Source of the DNA: Clostridiales bacterium
GTDB taxonomy: Bacteria; Bacillota; Clostridia; Christensenellales; CAG-138
Reading direction: 5' to 3'
Assembly: GCA_024691085.1 (NCBI GenBank)
Contig: JAILNX010000019.1
Location: forward strand, 46,382 to 110,381
Length of the DNA: 64,000 nt
In this document: one piece after another, positions 46,149 to 55,115 of the stretch
How the letters are laid out: each line of letters begins with the position of its first letter
Numbering within the stretch: the stretch's first letter is position 1
Translations under genes and position numbers: made by a program
The notes under the pieces: generated by a model
The model's database searches: none
What the model was told of the DNA's origin: nothing
The model's input: the letters and a program-made list of their open reading frames with translations, nothing else

Positions 46149-49100
46149 ATGAGAAAGGCCGAAAAACTTCTGGCGATCCTGCTCGCCGCACTGCTTGCCC
46201 TCTCCGCCCTCCCCGCGGGTGCGGACGCGCTGATCTCCGCCGCCATTACAAGGGAGTACACGGAGGGTGATTTCACATATACCGTCTCGGGCTCTTCCGC
46301 GGTCGTAACGGGATATACGGGCGGCGACGAGGTCGTTTCCGTCCCGTCGACGCTCGGCGGATATCCGGTGAGGAGAGTCGCGGAAAACGCCTTCGGATAC
46401 GACTGCACCGCAAAGAAGATCGTGTTCGGCGAGGGCATAAAGCGGTTCGACGCCAGGTGCCTCCTGTCATGCCCCGATCTTGCCGAGATAGTGCTGCCGT
46501 CCACCGCCGAGGGTATTCCGTTCGATTATGAGAACATCATGTGGGGCATGGCGGGCGACAGCTTCGTAAAGAGCTGCCACGCGCTTCTTCGCATCACGGT
46601 GTCCGATGACAATCCCGAAATAATGTCGGTCGACGGCGTCCTGTACAGCAGAGACGGCACTCAGCTTATAAAGTACCCCGCCGGAAGGACCGACCGCGTA
46701 TACTGCATCGAGGACGGCACGGTCTATATCAACGAGCAAGCGTTCGAGAACAACGACTATATCGAAGAGGCGATCCTTCCCGATACCGTCCACACCGTCA
46801 ATTACTGGGCGTTCAACGGCTGCACGCGCCTTAAGAAGATCAATATCCCCGAGGGCTGCTGCCGCATCGGTCAGTACGCCCTGCAGAACACCGCGATCGA
46901 GGAGCTTCATCTTCCCGCGAGCCTGAGGACGATCGTCATGGGTTTTCCGGGTATGCATAGCCTAAGGAGCATCACCGTCGATCCCGATAATCCGAATTAT
47001 TTCAGCGAGGACGGGATCCTCTACGCCGATTGGAGCGACACGGACGGCGGCACCGCCCTCATCTGCTATCCCTCAGAAAAAGAGGGCGATTCCTTCACTC
47101 CGGACGACGACGTAATAAGCTACTCATGGTATGCCTTTACACATTCGAAACACCTTAAGCGCGTGATACTCCCGGAGGGTACGAAGAGTATCGCAAAGTC
47201 GATGTTTTACGGAAGCGAAAAGCTTTCGTACGTTTACATCCCCGACAGCGTCGAAACGATAGAGCACAGCGCGTTCTTCGACTGTTCAAGTCTTACCTCC
47301 GTCACGCTCCCCGCAGGACTTACGACGGTCGGGGATTATATCTTCGCGAACGTACAGCTTGCGGACGTATACTTTAAAGGCACGGAGGAACAGTGGAACG
47401 AGGTGTCCGTCGACGGCAATAACGAAAATCTTTTCGGCGCCGTGTTCCATTACGCGATAGAGGATACCTCCGTGTTCTGGGGCTTTGACGGCGGAAGGCT
47501 TATCATTGACGGAAGCGGCGAAATACCCGACGTGACCCGGGCGGGAGCTCCGTGGGAAGGCTTCGCCTCCGGCGTAAATGAGATCGTCATCGCAGACGGC
47601 GTCACCCGTGTCGGCAGCGGCGCGTTTTCCGGATGTACGGAATGCACCTCGCTCCGCATATCCGCTTCCGTAACTTCGATCGGAAGCGGGGCCTTCTCCG
47701 ACTGCGCAAAGCTTTCCGACGTCTGTTACGGCGGCACCGCCGAGGATTGGGCGGATATTTCAATAGGCGATGACAACGCTCCCCTCGACGCGGCCGAATT
47801 CCATTACGGCGAAGCCGGCCTTGCCTCCGGCGCCTTATCGGACGGCATACGGTGGGAGCTCGGCTTTGACGGCACTCTGACCGTAAACGGCGCGGGCGAT
47901 ATGCCCGACCTTGCATACGATCAGCCTGCCCCGTGGGAGGATCATAAAGGCAGGATAAAGCGCGTCGTGATCGGAGACGGAGTGGGAAGGATCGGAGAAT
48001 ATTCGTTCCAAGGCTCCCCCGCCTTAACGGAGGCCGTCATCGCGGGAAGCGTCGTATCGATCGGCAGATCGGCATTCGCAAGCTGTTCGGTGCTCTCGGG
48101 CGTCGTTCTTTCCGAGGGCGTCGAAACGATCGGAAGCTACGCGTTTTCGAACTGCGACTTTATTGCCGAGATCGATATACCCGCAAGCGTCACGAGCATC
48201 GCGTCAGATGCGTTTTACAGCTGCTCCGGGCTTTCCGCGATCCGCGTCGCGGAGGGGAACCGTTCGTACCGCAGCGAAGGCGGCGTGCTTTATTCGTTCG
48301 ATATGTCAACGATACTTCTTTTCCCCGCCGGGATCGCGGGTTCGTTCACCGTTCCCGACTCCGTGACCTCGGTCGGAGACAACTGCTTCGCTTACTGTTA
48401 CGGTCTCGAAAACGTCGACCTTAACAGCGTGACGTCCATCGGTTCAAGCTGCTTCTTAAACTGCGGGATCCGGAGCGTTACGATCCCGTATGGCGTTTCC
48501 CGCATACCGGGCAACGCGTTTTCCGGCTGTATGTCGCTCACGGAGGTCGTTTTCCCCGAGAGCTTGGAGGAGATCCGCTATTACGCTTTCAACGGATGCG
48601 AGTCGCTTACCGAGATCGTTCTCCCCGAGAGCCTGAAGACCGTAGGCTGGGGAGCGTTCGCATGGTGCCGTAAGCTTAAGAGCGTGACTCTCCCCGCGGG
48701 GCTCGAAAGCATCGACGATCTCGCTTTCAGTTACTGCTTCAGCCTTGAAAGCGTGTACTATCACGGCACGGAGAATATGCGTTCCCTGATCGCGATCGGT
48801 TCGGACAACGACCGTCTCCTTGACGCCGAGTGGCATTACAATACCGTTTCGGGCATCTCGATGCAGACGCTCCCCGACGTGCTTGAGTATAAAATCGGCG
48901 ACGAATTCGACCCGACCGGCGGCGAGGTGCTCGTATCTCTCGGCGGCGGGATCGAGCTTGTTCTTCCCCTTACGGCGGATATGGTATCGGGCTTCGACAG
49001 CTCGGCTTCCGGCGCCCTCACCCTGACCGTCACGTTCGAGGGCTTTACCGCCTCGTTCGACGTCGTGATAATCGATCCTCTCATTCCCGGCGACGCGGAC

Positions 49101-49268
49101 GGGAACGGCGCTGTCGAGCCTTCGGACGCGCTCCTCATACTCCGCTACTCTATGGGCATCATCGACGGCGAGGGGCTGAATCTTGACAACTGCGACTATG
49201 ACGGCAGCGGCAAGGTCGACGCGGTCGACGCGCTGCTCGCTTTAAGAAAAGCCATGGGGATCATCTGA
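46149..49268 (+). CDS. Large secreted BspA-like leucine-rich repeat protein with dockerin
   Basis: 1039 aa. Signal peptide ending near GADA. Then ~18-20 LRR_5 (BspA/TpLRR) units, for example AFFDCSSLTSVTLPAGLTTVG, broken by two capping modules of the WEDHKGRIKRVVIGDGV kind at ~435-490 and ~555-620. An Ig-like Big_3-type domain (~895-970, YKIGDEFDPTGGEVLV) precedes a type I dockerin (DADGNGAVEPSD, DYDGSGKVDAVD). Such repeats bind proteins or glycans. GGAGGAAAAA precedes the ATG, 27 bases after the peptidase stop. It likely joins the same scaffold as its two neighbours. Confidence 0.92.
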   Translation: MRKAEKLLAILLAALLALSALPAGADALISAAITREYTEGDFTYTVSGSSAVVTGYTGGDEVVSVPSTLGGYPVRRVAENAFGYDCTAKKIVFGEGIKRFDARCLLSCPDLAEIVLPSTAEGIPFDYENIMWGMAGDSFVKSCHALLRITVSDDNPEIMSVDGVLYSRDGTQLIKYPAGRTDRVYCIEDGTVYINEQAFENNDYIEEAILPDTVHTVNYWAFNGCTRLKKINIPEGCCRIGQYALQNTAIEELHLPASLRTIVMGFPGMHSLRSITVDPDNPNYFSEDGILYADWSDTDGGTALICYPSEKEGDSFTPDDDVISYSWYAFTHSKHLKRVILPEGTKSIAKSMFYGSEKLSYVYIPDSVETIEHSAFFDCSSLTSVTLPAGLTTVGDYIFANVQLADVYFKGTEEQWNEVSVDGNNENLFGAVFHYAIEDTSVFWGFDGGRLIIDGSGEIPDVTRAGAPWEGFASGVNEIVIADGVTRVGSGAFSGCTECTSLRISASVTSIGSGAFSDCAKLSDVCYGGTAEDWADISIGDDNAPLDAAEFHYGEAGLASGALSDGIRWELGFDGTLTVNGAGDMPDLAYDQPAPWEDHKGRIKRVVIGDGVGRIGEYSFQGSPALTEAVIAGSVVSIGRSAFASCSVLSGVVLSEGVETIGSYAFSNCDFIAEIDIPASVTSIASDAFYSCSGLSAIRVAEGNRSYRSEGGVLYSFDMSTILLFPAGIAGSFTVPDSVTSVGDNCFAYCYGLENVDLNSVTSIGSSCFLNCGIRSVTIPYGVSRIPGNAFSGCMSLTEVVFPESLEEIRYYAFNGCESLTEIVLPESLKTVGWGAFAWCRKLKSVTLPAGLESIDDLAFSYCFSLESVYYHGTENMRSLIAIGSDNDRLLDAEWHYNTVSGISMQTLPDVLEYKIGDEFDPTGGEVLVSLGGGIELVLPLTADMVSGFDSSASGALTLTVTFEGFTASFDVVIIDPLIPGDADGNGAVEPSDALLILRYSMGIIDGEGLNLDNCDYDGSGKVDAVDALLALRKAMGII

Positions 49269-49296
49269 TCCCATTCTCTGACAGGAGGAAGAAGAA

Positions 49297-50940
49297 ATGA
49301 AAACGGCAAGAAAGTATCTTGCGATCGCGCTCGCGTTCCTGCTTTCGGTTTTGTCCGTTCCCGCTAACGCGAACGAGAGTGCCGTCCCGACCCGCCTCGT
49401 CCGCGACGAGGTCGTTATCGACGACGATCCGGAAGGCGGCTACGAGGGGGATTACGTCGTGATCTATAATCCCGGCGACAGCGCATTCCTTTCGACCGGT
49501 ACTCTGGCGGACAAGATCATTCACAGCGTCAATACGTATACACCCGCCAATTGCTGTGAGCCCGAGCTGCCCGGTATCACGGAATGCTGCGCGACGGATT
49601 CGTTCGTGACCGAGGAGGACCGCGAGTTCTTCGAAAAGGGGCTCCTCAACGCCGAGCCCGCGAGGACCGACTATCCGGTCGGCAGTACGAAGACCTGGAT
49701 CATGGGGAACCACAACCCCGACGGCAACGGCGCGGATATCGAGTTCAAGGTGCTTTACATAGGCGAACACTGCCGCATTTGGACGCCAGTGGACGGCGGC
49801 CCGAACGACAACTATTATCCCCTCGACGAGATCGACGGTTCGTATGCGGAGCTTATCGCCGCCTCGTTCGACTTAAAATACGATCTGATGACGTCGCGGT
49901 TCGGGAACTTTTCCGATCTGAACGGAGACGGAAAGGTCAATCTCCTTTTCCATAAGATCAAGGACAACAGCATTGCAGGTTATTTCTCCGGGTCGGATCT
50001 TACAAAAAACAAGCTCCCCGCCGTCCATATCGACACATGGAAGAACTTTTTGGCTTCGGGAGCTCCGGGAATGGGTTTTGTTTACACGGTAACGGAGCAC
50101 GAGTTTCAGCATCTTATCAGTTATTCCAACACGGGCGGTATGATCCCCTGGCTCGACGAGTCGCTTGCGAACGCCGCCGAGGCGATCTGCTCCTCCAAAC
50201 GCATCGCTTCCAGGATCTATGAATGGACCGGATATTATTACGAGGGCGGGAACATGCCCGAGGCAGAGTATAATCAGTATTCAAGTCAGCACAACGGAAA
50301 GAGCATCGTTTACTGGCAGACCGAGAACCAGTGCTACGCCCTTGGGATGCTGTTTGCACAGTTCCTCTATACCCGATCGGGCTCGGTCGATATCTACAAG
50401 ACGCTGATCGAAAACTACAACACCTCCGGCGACAGCTCCGGCGCCAAGTTCGTCGCGTCCAAGCTGGGGCTTTCCGCTTATGAGATGTGGACGGAATTCA
50501 TCAAGTGCGTGACCGTGAACTCTCCCTCCGCGGGGTACGGATTCGCCGTGCCCGACTACTACGATCCCGCCGAAAACAACGGAGTCGAGGATCCCTTCTC
50601 CCGTCTCTGTCCCGTCGTTTACACCGGCCGCAGCGCCAAGACCATATCCAGCTACGGCGGGTTCATCACGGTCAAGCCCGTGGGCGGCGTATACGTTCCG
50701 CCGTCCGACGCTTCCGCCTCGCTCAAGTACTTCGGGATAAAGATCGTCTTCCCCGAGCCCGACGGCGACGCGGACGGGAACGGCACGGTCGAAGCGGCCG
50801 ACGCGCTGCTCATATTGCGGTATTACATGAGCCTTCTGGACAACGGTGTCAACGTTGAGGCGTGCGACGTTAACGGCGACGGCAAGGTCGACGCGATCGA
50901 CGCGCTGATCGTTTTGAGAAAAGCGATGGGGATCACATAA
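49297..50940 (+). CDS. Second secreted M30-like metallopeptidase with dockerin
   Basis: 547 aa, a paralog of the first gene of the operon. Signal peptide ending near VPANA, the shared DDDPEGGYEGDYVV block, H268-EFQH-LISYSNTG with DESLANAAEA downstream, a GDGKVNLLFHK calcium-type loop, and a dockerin with DADGNGTVEAAD and DVNGDGKVDAID. It differs from the first by a unique cysteine-bearing insert (~85-115) after the shared block. CAGGAGGAAG precedes the ATG; a terminator follows. Role: extracellular proteolysis on a cohesin scaffold (inference). Confidence 0.9.
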   Translation: MKTARKYLAIALAFLLSVLSVPANANESAVPTRLVRDEVVIDDDPEGGYEGDYVVIYNPGDSAFLSTGTLADKIIHSVNTYTPANCCEPELPGITECCATDSFVTEEDREFFEKGLLNAEPARTDYPVGSTKTWIMGNHNPDGNGADIEFKVLYIGEHCRIWTPVDGGPNDNYYPLDEIDGSYAELIAASFDLKYDLMTSRFGNFSDLNGDGKVNLLFHKIKDNSIAGYFSGSDLTKNKLPAVHIDTWKNFLASGAPGMGFVYTVTEHEFQHLISYSNTGGMIPWLDESLANAAEAICSSKRIASRIYEWTGYYYEGGNMPEAEYNQYSSQHNGKSIVYWQTENQCYALGMLFAQFLYTRSGSVDIYKTLIENYNTSGDSSGAKFVASKLGLSAYEMWTEFIKCVTVNSPSAGYGFAVPDYYDPAENNGVEDPFSRLCPVVYTGRSAKTISSYGGFITVKPVGGVYVPPSDASASLKYFGIKIVFPEPDGDADGNGTVEAADALLILRYYMSLLDNGVNVEACDVNGDGKVDAIDALIVLRKAMGIT

Positions 50941-50950
50941 CGAAGGTAAT

Positions 50951-50980
50951 AAAAAAGAGCCGTTTCCGGCTCTTTTTTTA
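50951..50980. terminator. Bidirectional terminator after the dockerin operon
   Basis: AAAGAGCCG-TTTC-CGGCTCTTT flanked by A and T runs, between convergent operons. Confidence 0.88.
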
Positions 50981-50991
50981 CGTATCTTTCA

Positions 50992-52137
50992 TCATTCGCC
51001 GCGCCCGTTGATGAGTGCGCCGAGGACGAGTGTCCTGAACCGGCTTTCGGGAACGCCTTCGGGGGTGTCGTCGATGATCGCCCACGCGCGCATGACGTCG
51101 GTCGCGACGACGTATTCGACGGTCAGGAAGTACGTTCCGTCGGTGCCGTAAAGAAGTATGCGGCTGTTGGCGGAAGAGTCCTCCGCATGGACCGCCGCGG
51201 CGTAGCAGTCGAAGCCGTCGATGGTGAAGTGCACGAAATAGCCCTTCGAGACCGACCACTGCGTCGGATCGTTGATGAGCTTTTCAAGCGGATCCTCGTT
51301 CGATTCGGTCACAGTGAAGCTGACCGATACGACGTCCGAGTCGGTGTTCGTCAGAATGAACTGGAACTCGTTGTTGACGGCGACGGTGAAGCCCTCGGGC
51401 AGTACGACCGAGAAATTGCCGCCCTCGCTTGTGACGCGCCCCGCGTCATGGAAGCCGGGAGCCGGAGTCTCGGCGGGACCCGGATCGGCGTCGGTCGAGA
51501 GCTTCTGATTTACGCCCTCCGCGCTTATCGCGGGGAGCTTTGCCTTATCGCCGCCCATTATCGTGACGAGATCGCCGAAGCCGTGCGCCTGTGTGAATGC
51601 GTACCCCGCGGGAGCGTCGTCGTCCGTCCACTCTTCGCCGCAGTGCATGAGCTTCATCTCGACGCGCATATAGTCGGAGCCCTCGCCGAAAAGCTCGCTC
51701 ATGACGAGCTTTTTGCCCATAAGATCGAGCTTCCACTCGATGTTCCTGCCGAATACCGCGCCGGTCAGGACTACGGAGTCCTTCCCCACCTTCGCGGAAA
51801 CGCTGTCAAAGAGCTCGCCCACGCCGTTCACGACGGCGTATGCCGTGCCGGAGCCCGTTTCGTCCGCAGAAACGCGCATGACGCAGTCGTTCCTGACGCC
51901 CGCGTTCGGCTTATACTTTCCGTCCGCGTCCGAAATGAAGAACACGCCGTACCAGTCGCCGAGGAGCTCCGCGTTGACCTCGGGGTTCGGGGGTTGGGTG
52001 GCGGGATCTTCCGTGGGAGTGTCCGGCGCAGTGGATTCGCTCGGGTTCAGGATGCTGCTTATCAGTTTGCAGCCCGAGAAGGGGATAACGAACAGGAGCG
52101 CAAGGAGGATCGCAGTTAACTTAAAATGCTTTTTCAT
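50992..52137 (-). CDS. Putative lipoprotein, unknown
   Basis: 381 aa. Signal peptide with lipobox PFSGC, then a Pro/Thr/Glu spacer (~30-55). The first half of the mature part (LLGDWYGVFFISDADG) looks like a small beta-barrel of the kind in DUF5640/lipocalin-like lipoproteins; the second half (GNFSVVLPEGFTVAVNNEF) resembles PsbP-like domains of Firmicutes lipoproteins. Second gene of a two-gene unit, 13 bases after a secreted Ig-like protein. No enzyme motif. Confidence 0.65.
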   Translation of the reverse strand: MKKHFKLTAILLALLFVIPFSGCKLISSILNPSESTAPDTPTEDPATQPPNPEVNAELLGDWYGVFFISDADGKYKPNAGVRNDCVMRVSADETGSGTAYAVVNGVGELFDSVSAKVGKDSVVLTGAVFGRNIEWKLDLMGKKLVMSELFGEGSDYMRVEMKLMHCGEEWTDDDAPAGYAFTQAHGFGDLVTIMGGDKAKLPAISAEGVNQKLSTDADPGPAETPAPGFHDAGRVTSEGGNFSVVLPEGFTVAVNNEFQFILTNTDSDVVSVSFTVTESNEDPLEKLINDPTQWSVSKGYFVHFTIDGFDCYAAAVHAEDSSANSRILLYGTDGTYFLTVEYVVATDVMRAWAIIDDTPEGVPESRFRTLVLGALINGRGE

Positions 52138-52150
52138 GTCCGTACCTCCT

Positions 52151-52873
52151 TTACTTGACTATCGGAGTGCCGGCGGGATAAGTATCCGCTCCGCCGCCGG
52201 GCTTCGGTATGAAGTAATAGTTGATAAAGACCTTCGTCCCGTCGGTCTCGAGCTCTACGGCGATCCCGAGCCAGCCGAGCGGATCGACGAACTCGTTGTT
52301 CTCGATATCCTCACGGGTGATGACTCCGCGGAGCCGGACCTCGTTTCTGACCGTATCGTTCACGAACGAGACTCCCGAGGGAAGGGGCGACAGGTTGCCT
52401 GCGGTCGTTCCGATGCCGAGATCCTTTAAAAGCAGTATGTCAAAGGGCTCGCCCGGAACGTAATACGAAGTGTAATCCGCGATGAACACGCAGTCGGGCC
52501 TCGGGAGCCTCTGCCTTTCCGATATCTTTATCGTGAACGTGCCGTACGTCTCCTCGCTGCCGTCGGACGTCTCGGCGTAGACGTAGAAGGTGAACTTCCC
52601 CGCCTTGGTGGGAACGCCGGTGACTTCGCCGTTGTCCTTGAGCTTAAGGCCGACGCCGCTTAAATACACGGTCTGGCCGGGATTGAACCACTCGCTGAAT
52701 ATGACCGTGCCGTCGGGCTTGTTGGTCTTGAGCTTCGCGGAGTAGCTCTCTCCGACGAAGGCTTCGGGGAGCGAAGTCGTCGTGACCGTAAGATCCTCGC
52801 CGGAGCCCGCCGTACCGGACAGCGGCACCGCCATGAAGATAACGATCAGCAGCATGCAAAATACTTTTTTCAT
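52151..52873 (-). CDS. Secreted protein with putative Ig domain
   Basis: 240 aa. Signal peptide, then one He_PIG-type Ig-like domain (~28-118: LPEAFVGESYSAKL, GLKLKDNGEVTGVPTKAGKF), typical of secreted adhesive or carbohydrate-related proteins. The C-terminal ~120 residues are beta-rich without a known motif and end at GTPIVK. AAAGGAG precedes the ATG. It is cotranscribed with the following lipoprotein, which may hold it at the surface. Confidence 0.7.
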   Translation of the reverse strand: MKKVFCMLLIVIFMAVPLSGTAGSGEDLTVTTTSLPEAFVGESYSAKLKTNKPDGTVIFSEWFNPGQTVYLSGVGLKLKDNGEVTGVPTKAGKFTFYVYAETSDGSEETYGTFTIKISERQRLPRPDCVFIADYTSYYVPGEPFDILLLKDLGIGTTAGNLSPLPSGVSFVNDTVRNEVRLRGVITREDIENNEFVDPLGWLGIAVELETDGTKVFINYYFIPKPGGGADTYPAGTPIVK

Positions 52874-52898
52874 AACGTCACACTCCTTTCACGGAACT

Positions 52899-52927
52899 AT
52901 TATATACTATTTCATTTCGGTATGCAA
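52899..52927 (-). promoter_or_regulatory. Promoter of the Ig protein/lipoprotein pair
   Basis: TTGCAT (52922-52927), 17 bases, TATAAT (52899-52904). Confidence 0.68.
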
Positions 52928-52934
52928 CGGGTAT

Positions 52935-54068
52935 TCAAAAACAGCTTTCGGTGATAAGCCCGAGCGCGATCCCGAGCCCCGCTTCGAGCGAATCCAAGTC
53001 AAGCCACTCCTCGCGAGTATGCGCTCCGCCGCCCGAGAAGAGCCCGAGGGTGACCGCGGGCACGCCCAGAGAGAGCGGGATATTCGCGTCGGTCGAGGCG
53101 GAAGAGCGGCCGAAAGTCCTTCCGGTCACGGCCTTTATCACGCTTTCGCACCTTTTTATGAGCGCCTCGTGCCTTTCCCCGTCGACGCCGCATCCGCAGG
53201 GACGCTCGCCGATGAGCTCAGTTTCGATCATGGATCCGTCCGATCTGGCCCCAGCGATAAGCTTATTGAAGCTCTCTCGCATAAAGGAAAGCGCCTCGTG
53301 GCTGTCGGAGCGGTACTCATAGAGCATTTCAGCGTTCTGAGCGATGGTGTTCACCGAGGTGCCGCCTTTTATCACGCCCACGTTGTAGGTCGCGCGCGCG
53401 TTTTTAATATCGGGAAGCTCCTGTTCGTAGAGCCTTGAAACGAGCTTCGAAAGGATATGTATGGCGTTCGGCTTTCCGAACGCAGAGTAGGAATGTCCTC
53501 CCTCCGTCCTTGCGGTGACGCGCCATCTTTCGGAGCCGACCGCCCTTGTGACGACGCCGCCTTTTATGTCGCAGTCGAAGGAGATGAGCTCCTTTATCCT
53601 CCCGCCGTGATCCGAAAAGAGCCGCTTCGTGCCCTTAAGGTTCCCGAGGCCCTCCTCGCAGCTGTTCAGTACGAACATGACGGGGCTTTTCGGAAACCTA
53701 AGCATATCCCTTTCGTTGAGGATATCGAGAACGGTCAGTATCGCCGCGACGTTCGCCGTGTCGTCGCCCACGCCGGGAGCAAGGAGCTTTCCGTCCTTTT
53801 CTAACACGGGGAGCGGAGTAAGATCGGGGAACACGACGTCGGTATGCGCCGAAAACACGGTGATACCGCCTTCGTTTTCCGTGCCGACGGGGACGATCAC
53901 GTTCTTCGCCCCGTCAGCGTACGCGCCAATGCCGCGTTCGTGAAGATAGTTAAGAATGAAGCTGACGCGCATTTCCTCCTGCCCCGAGGGAGCGGGGACG
54001 GCGGCGAGCCTTTTAATAAGATCGAGCATCTTTATAAGATGCTCGTTTGTGACAGTATGCGTATTCAT
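52935..54068 (-). CDS. M20-family metallopeptidase (tripeptidase-like)
   Basis: 377 aa. Dinuclear zinc peptidase of clan MH: FSAHTDVVFP (first ligand), GVGDDTANVA (bridging Asp), SCEEGLGNLKGT (catalytic Glu and ligand), a dimerisation domain at ~175-290, and GGAHTREEW for the last ligand. It is close to PepT-like enzymes that trim tri- or dipeptides in the cytosol. The ATG shares one base with the plsX stop (TGATG), so translation is coupled. A perfect 10-bp hairpin lies in codons 8-15. Confidence 0.9.
   Translation of the reverse strand: MNTHTVTNEHLIKMLDLIKRLAAVPAPSGQEEMRVSFILNYLHERGIGAYADGAKNVIVPVGTENEGGITVFSAHTDVVFPDLTPLPVLEKDGKLLAPGVGDDTANVAAILTVLDILNERDMLRFPKSPVMFVLNSCEEGLGNLKGTKRLFSDHGGRIKELISFDCDIKGGVVTRAVGSERWRVTARTEGGHSYSAFGKPNAIHILSKLVSRLYEQELPDIKNARATYNVGVIKGGTSVNTIAQNAEMLYEYRSDSHEALSFMRESFNKLIAGARSDGSMIETELIGERPCGCGVDGERHEALIKRCESVIKAVTGRTFGRSSASTDANIPLSLGVPAVTLGLFSGGGAHTREEWLDLDSLEAGLGIALGLITESCF
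54023..54045 (-). other. 10-bp perfect hairpin in the first codons of the M20 gene
   Basis: CGAGCATCTT and AAGATGCTCG around TAT. It includes an in-frame ATG (MLDLIKR) that could be an alternative start, so it may limit translation of the peptidase relative to plsX. Confidence 0.55.
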
Positions 54069-55099
54069 CAGTTGGGAAGCTCCTCGTGAAGCTCATTGAA
54101 CGCGCCGATCTCCCGGCTCGTCCTTTCGGTGAGGTCGGCGGTCTGCATGCGGTAGGCCTGCTCGATGCATTTTTCGACCGCGACGTCGTTCGACGAGCCG
54201 TGGCCCTTGACGACGATCTTCTTTAAGCCGAGGAGCACGCTGCCGCCGTAGTTACGATAGTCCATAAAGCGCTTTTCCTCGTCGAACATCTTCTTCATGA
54301 GGAGCGCGCCTATCTTGTTTATCGTGCGGGAATAGATGTCGCGCTTGAGCTTTTTGAGCATTTCGAGGCAGGCGCCCTCGGTGGACTTGACCAGGACGTT
54401 CCCCGAAAAGCCGTCGCAGACGACGAGGTCGTAATCGCCGGAAAGAAGCTCGCGCGCCTCCATATTGCCGGCGAAATTGATGTTATCCATGCCCTTCATG
54501 ACGGGGTACGCGCTCTTTCGAAGCTCGTCGCCCTTCGTTTCCTCGACGCCGATATTGAGGAGCGCCGCCCTCGGCGACTCCATGCCGCAGGCGCATTTTA
54601 AGTAAAGGCTGCCCATTATCGCGAACTGGCAGAGCATGCGGACGGAGATATCAACGTTTGCGCCGCTGTCGCAGATGCCGACGATGCCGCCCTTCATGGT
54701 GGGCAAAATCGGGCAGAACGCAGGCCTTTTTACGCCGGGGATCCTGCCCACGCGGAGCGTCGCCGCGGCGACGAGCGCGCCCGTCGAGCCGGTCGTGACG
54801 ACGCCGTGAACGGTCTCGTCGCTCCTTACCAGCTCTATCGCCTTCATGAGCGAGCTTTCCTTCTTTTGCTTTATGGCGGCGGTCGGCGTTTCGTCGCATG
54901 AGATGACCTCCGGCGCGTGGACTATGCTTAAGCGCTTTCCGTCGAAGCTCTTTCCGTCAAGCTCCTTTTTGATGAGCTCTTCGTCGCCCGTTAAGACGAG
55001 CTCGAGGTCGGGAAGAGCGTCAAGCGCCATGAGCGCTCCCGATACGTTCGCCGCGGGGCTGTGGTCGCCGCCGAAGCAGTCGATGCAGAGTTTGATCAT
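54068..55099 (-). CDS. plsX: Phosphate acyltransferase PlsX
   Basis: 343 aa, normal length. Converts acyl-ACP and inorganic phosphate to acyl-phosphate, the donor for PlsY. Family marks: IDCFGGDHSP at the N-terminus, STGALVAAATLRVGRIPGVKRPA, and VCDGFSGNVLVKSTEG. GGAAGGGATAAA precedes the ATG. Its place behind fakA and fakB makes sense: PlsX links ACP-bound and FakB-bound acyl-phosphate pools. Confidence 0.97.
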   Translation of the reverse strand: MIKLCIDCFGGDHSPAANVSGALMALDALPDLELVLTGDEELIKKELDGKSFDGKRLSIVHAPEVISCDETPTAAIKQKKESSLMKAIELVRSDETVHGVVTTGSTGALVAAATLRVGRIPGVKRPAFCPILPTMKGGIVGICDSGANVDISVRMLCQFAIMGSLYLKCACGMESPRAALLNIGVEETKGDELRKSAYPVMKGMDNINFAGNMEARELLSGDYDLVVCDGFSGNVLVKSTEGACLEMLKKLKRDIYSRTINKIGALLMKKMFDEEKRFMDYRNYGGSVLLGLKKIVVKGHGSSNDVAVEKCIEQAYRMQTADLTERTSREIGAFNELHEELPN

Positions 55100-55115
55100 T
55101 TTATCCCTTCCGTAT

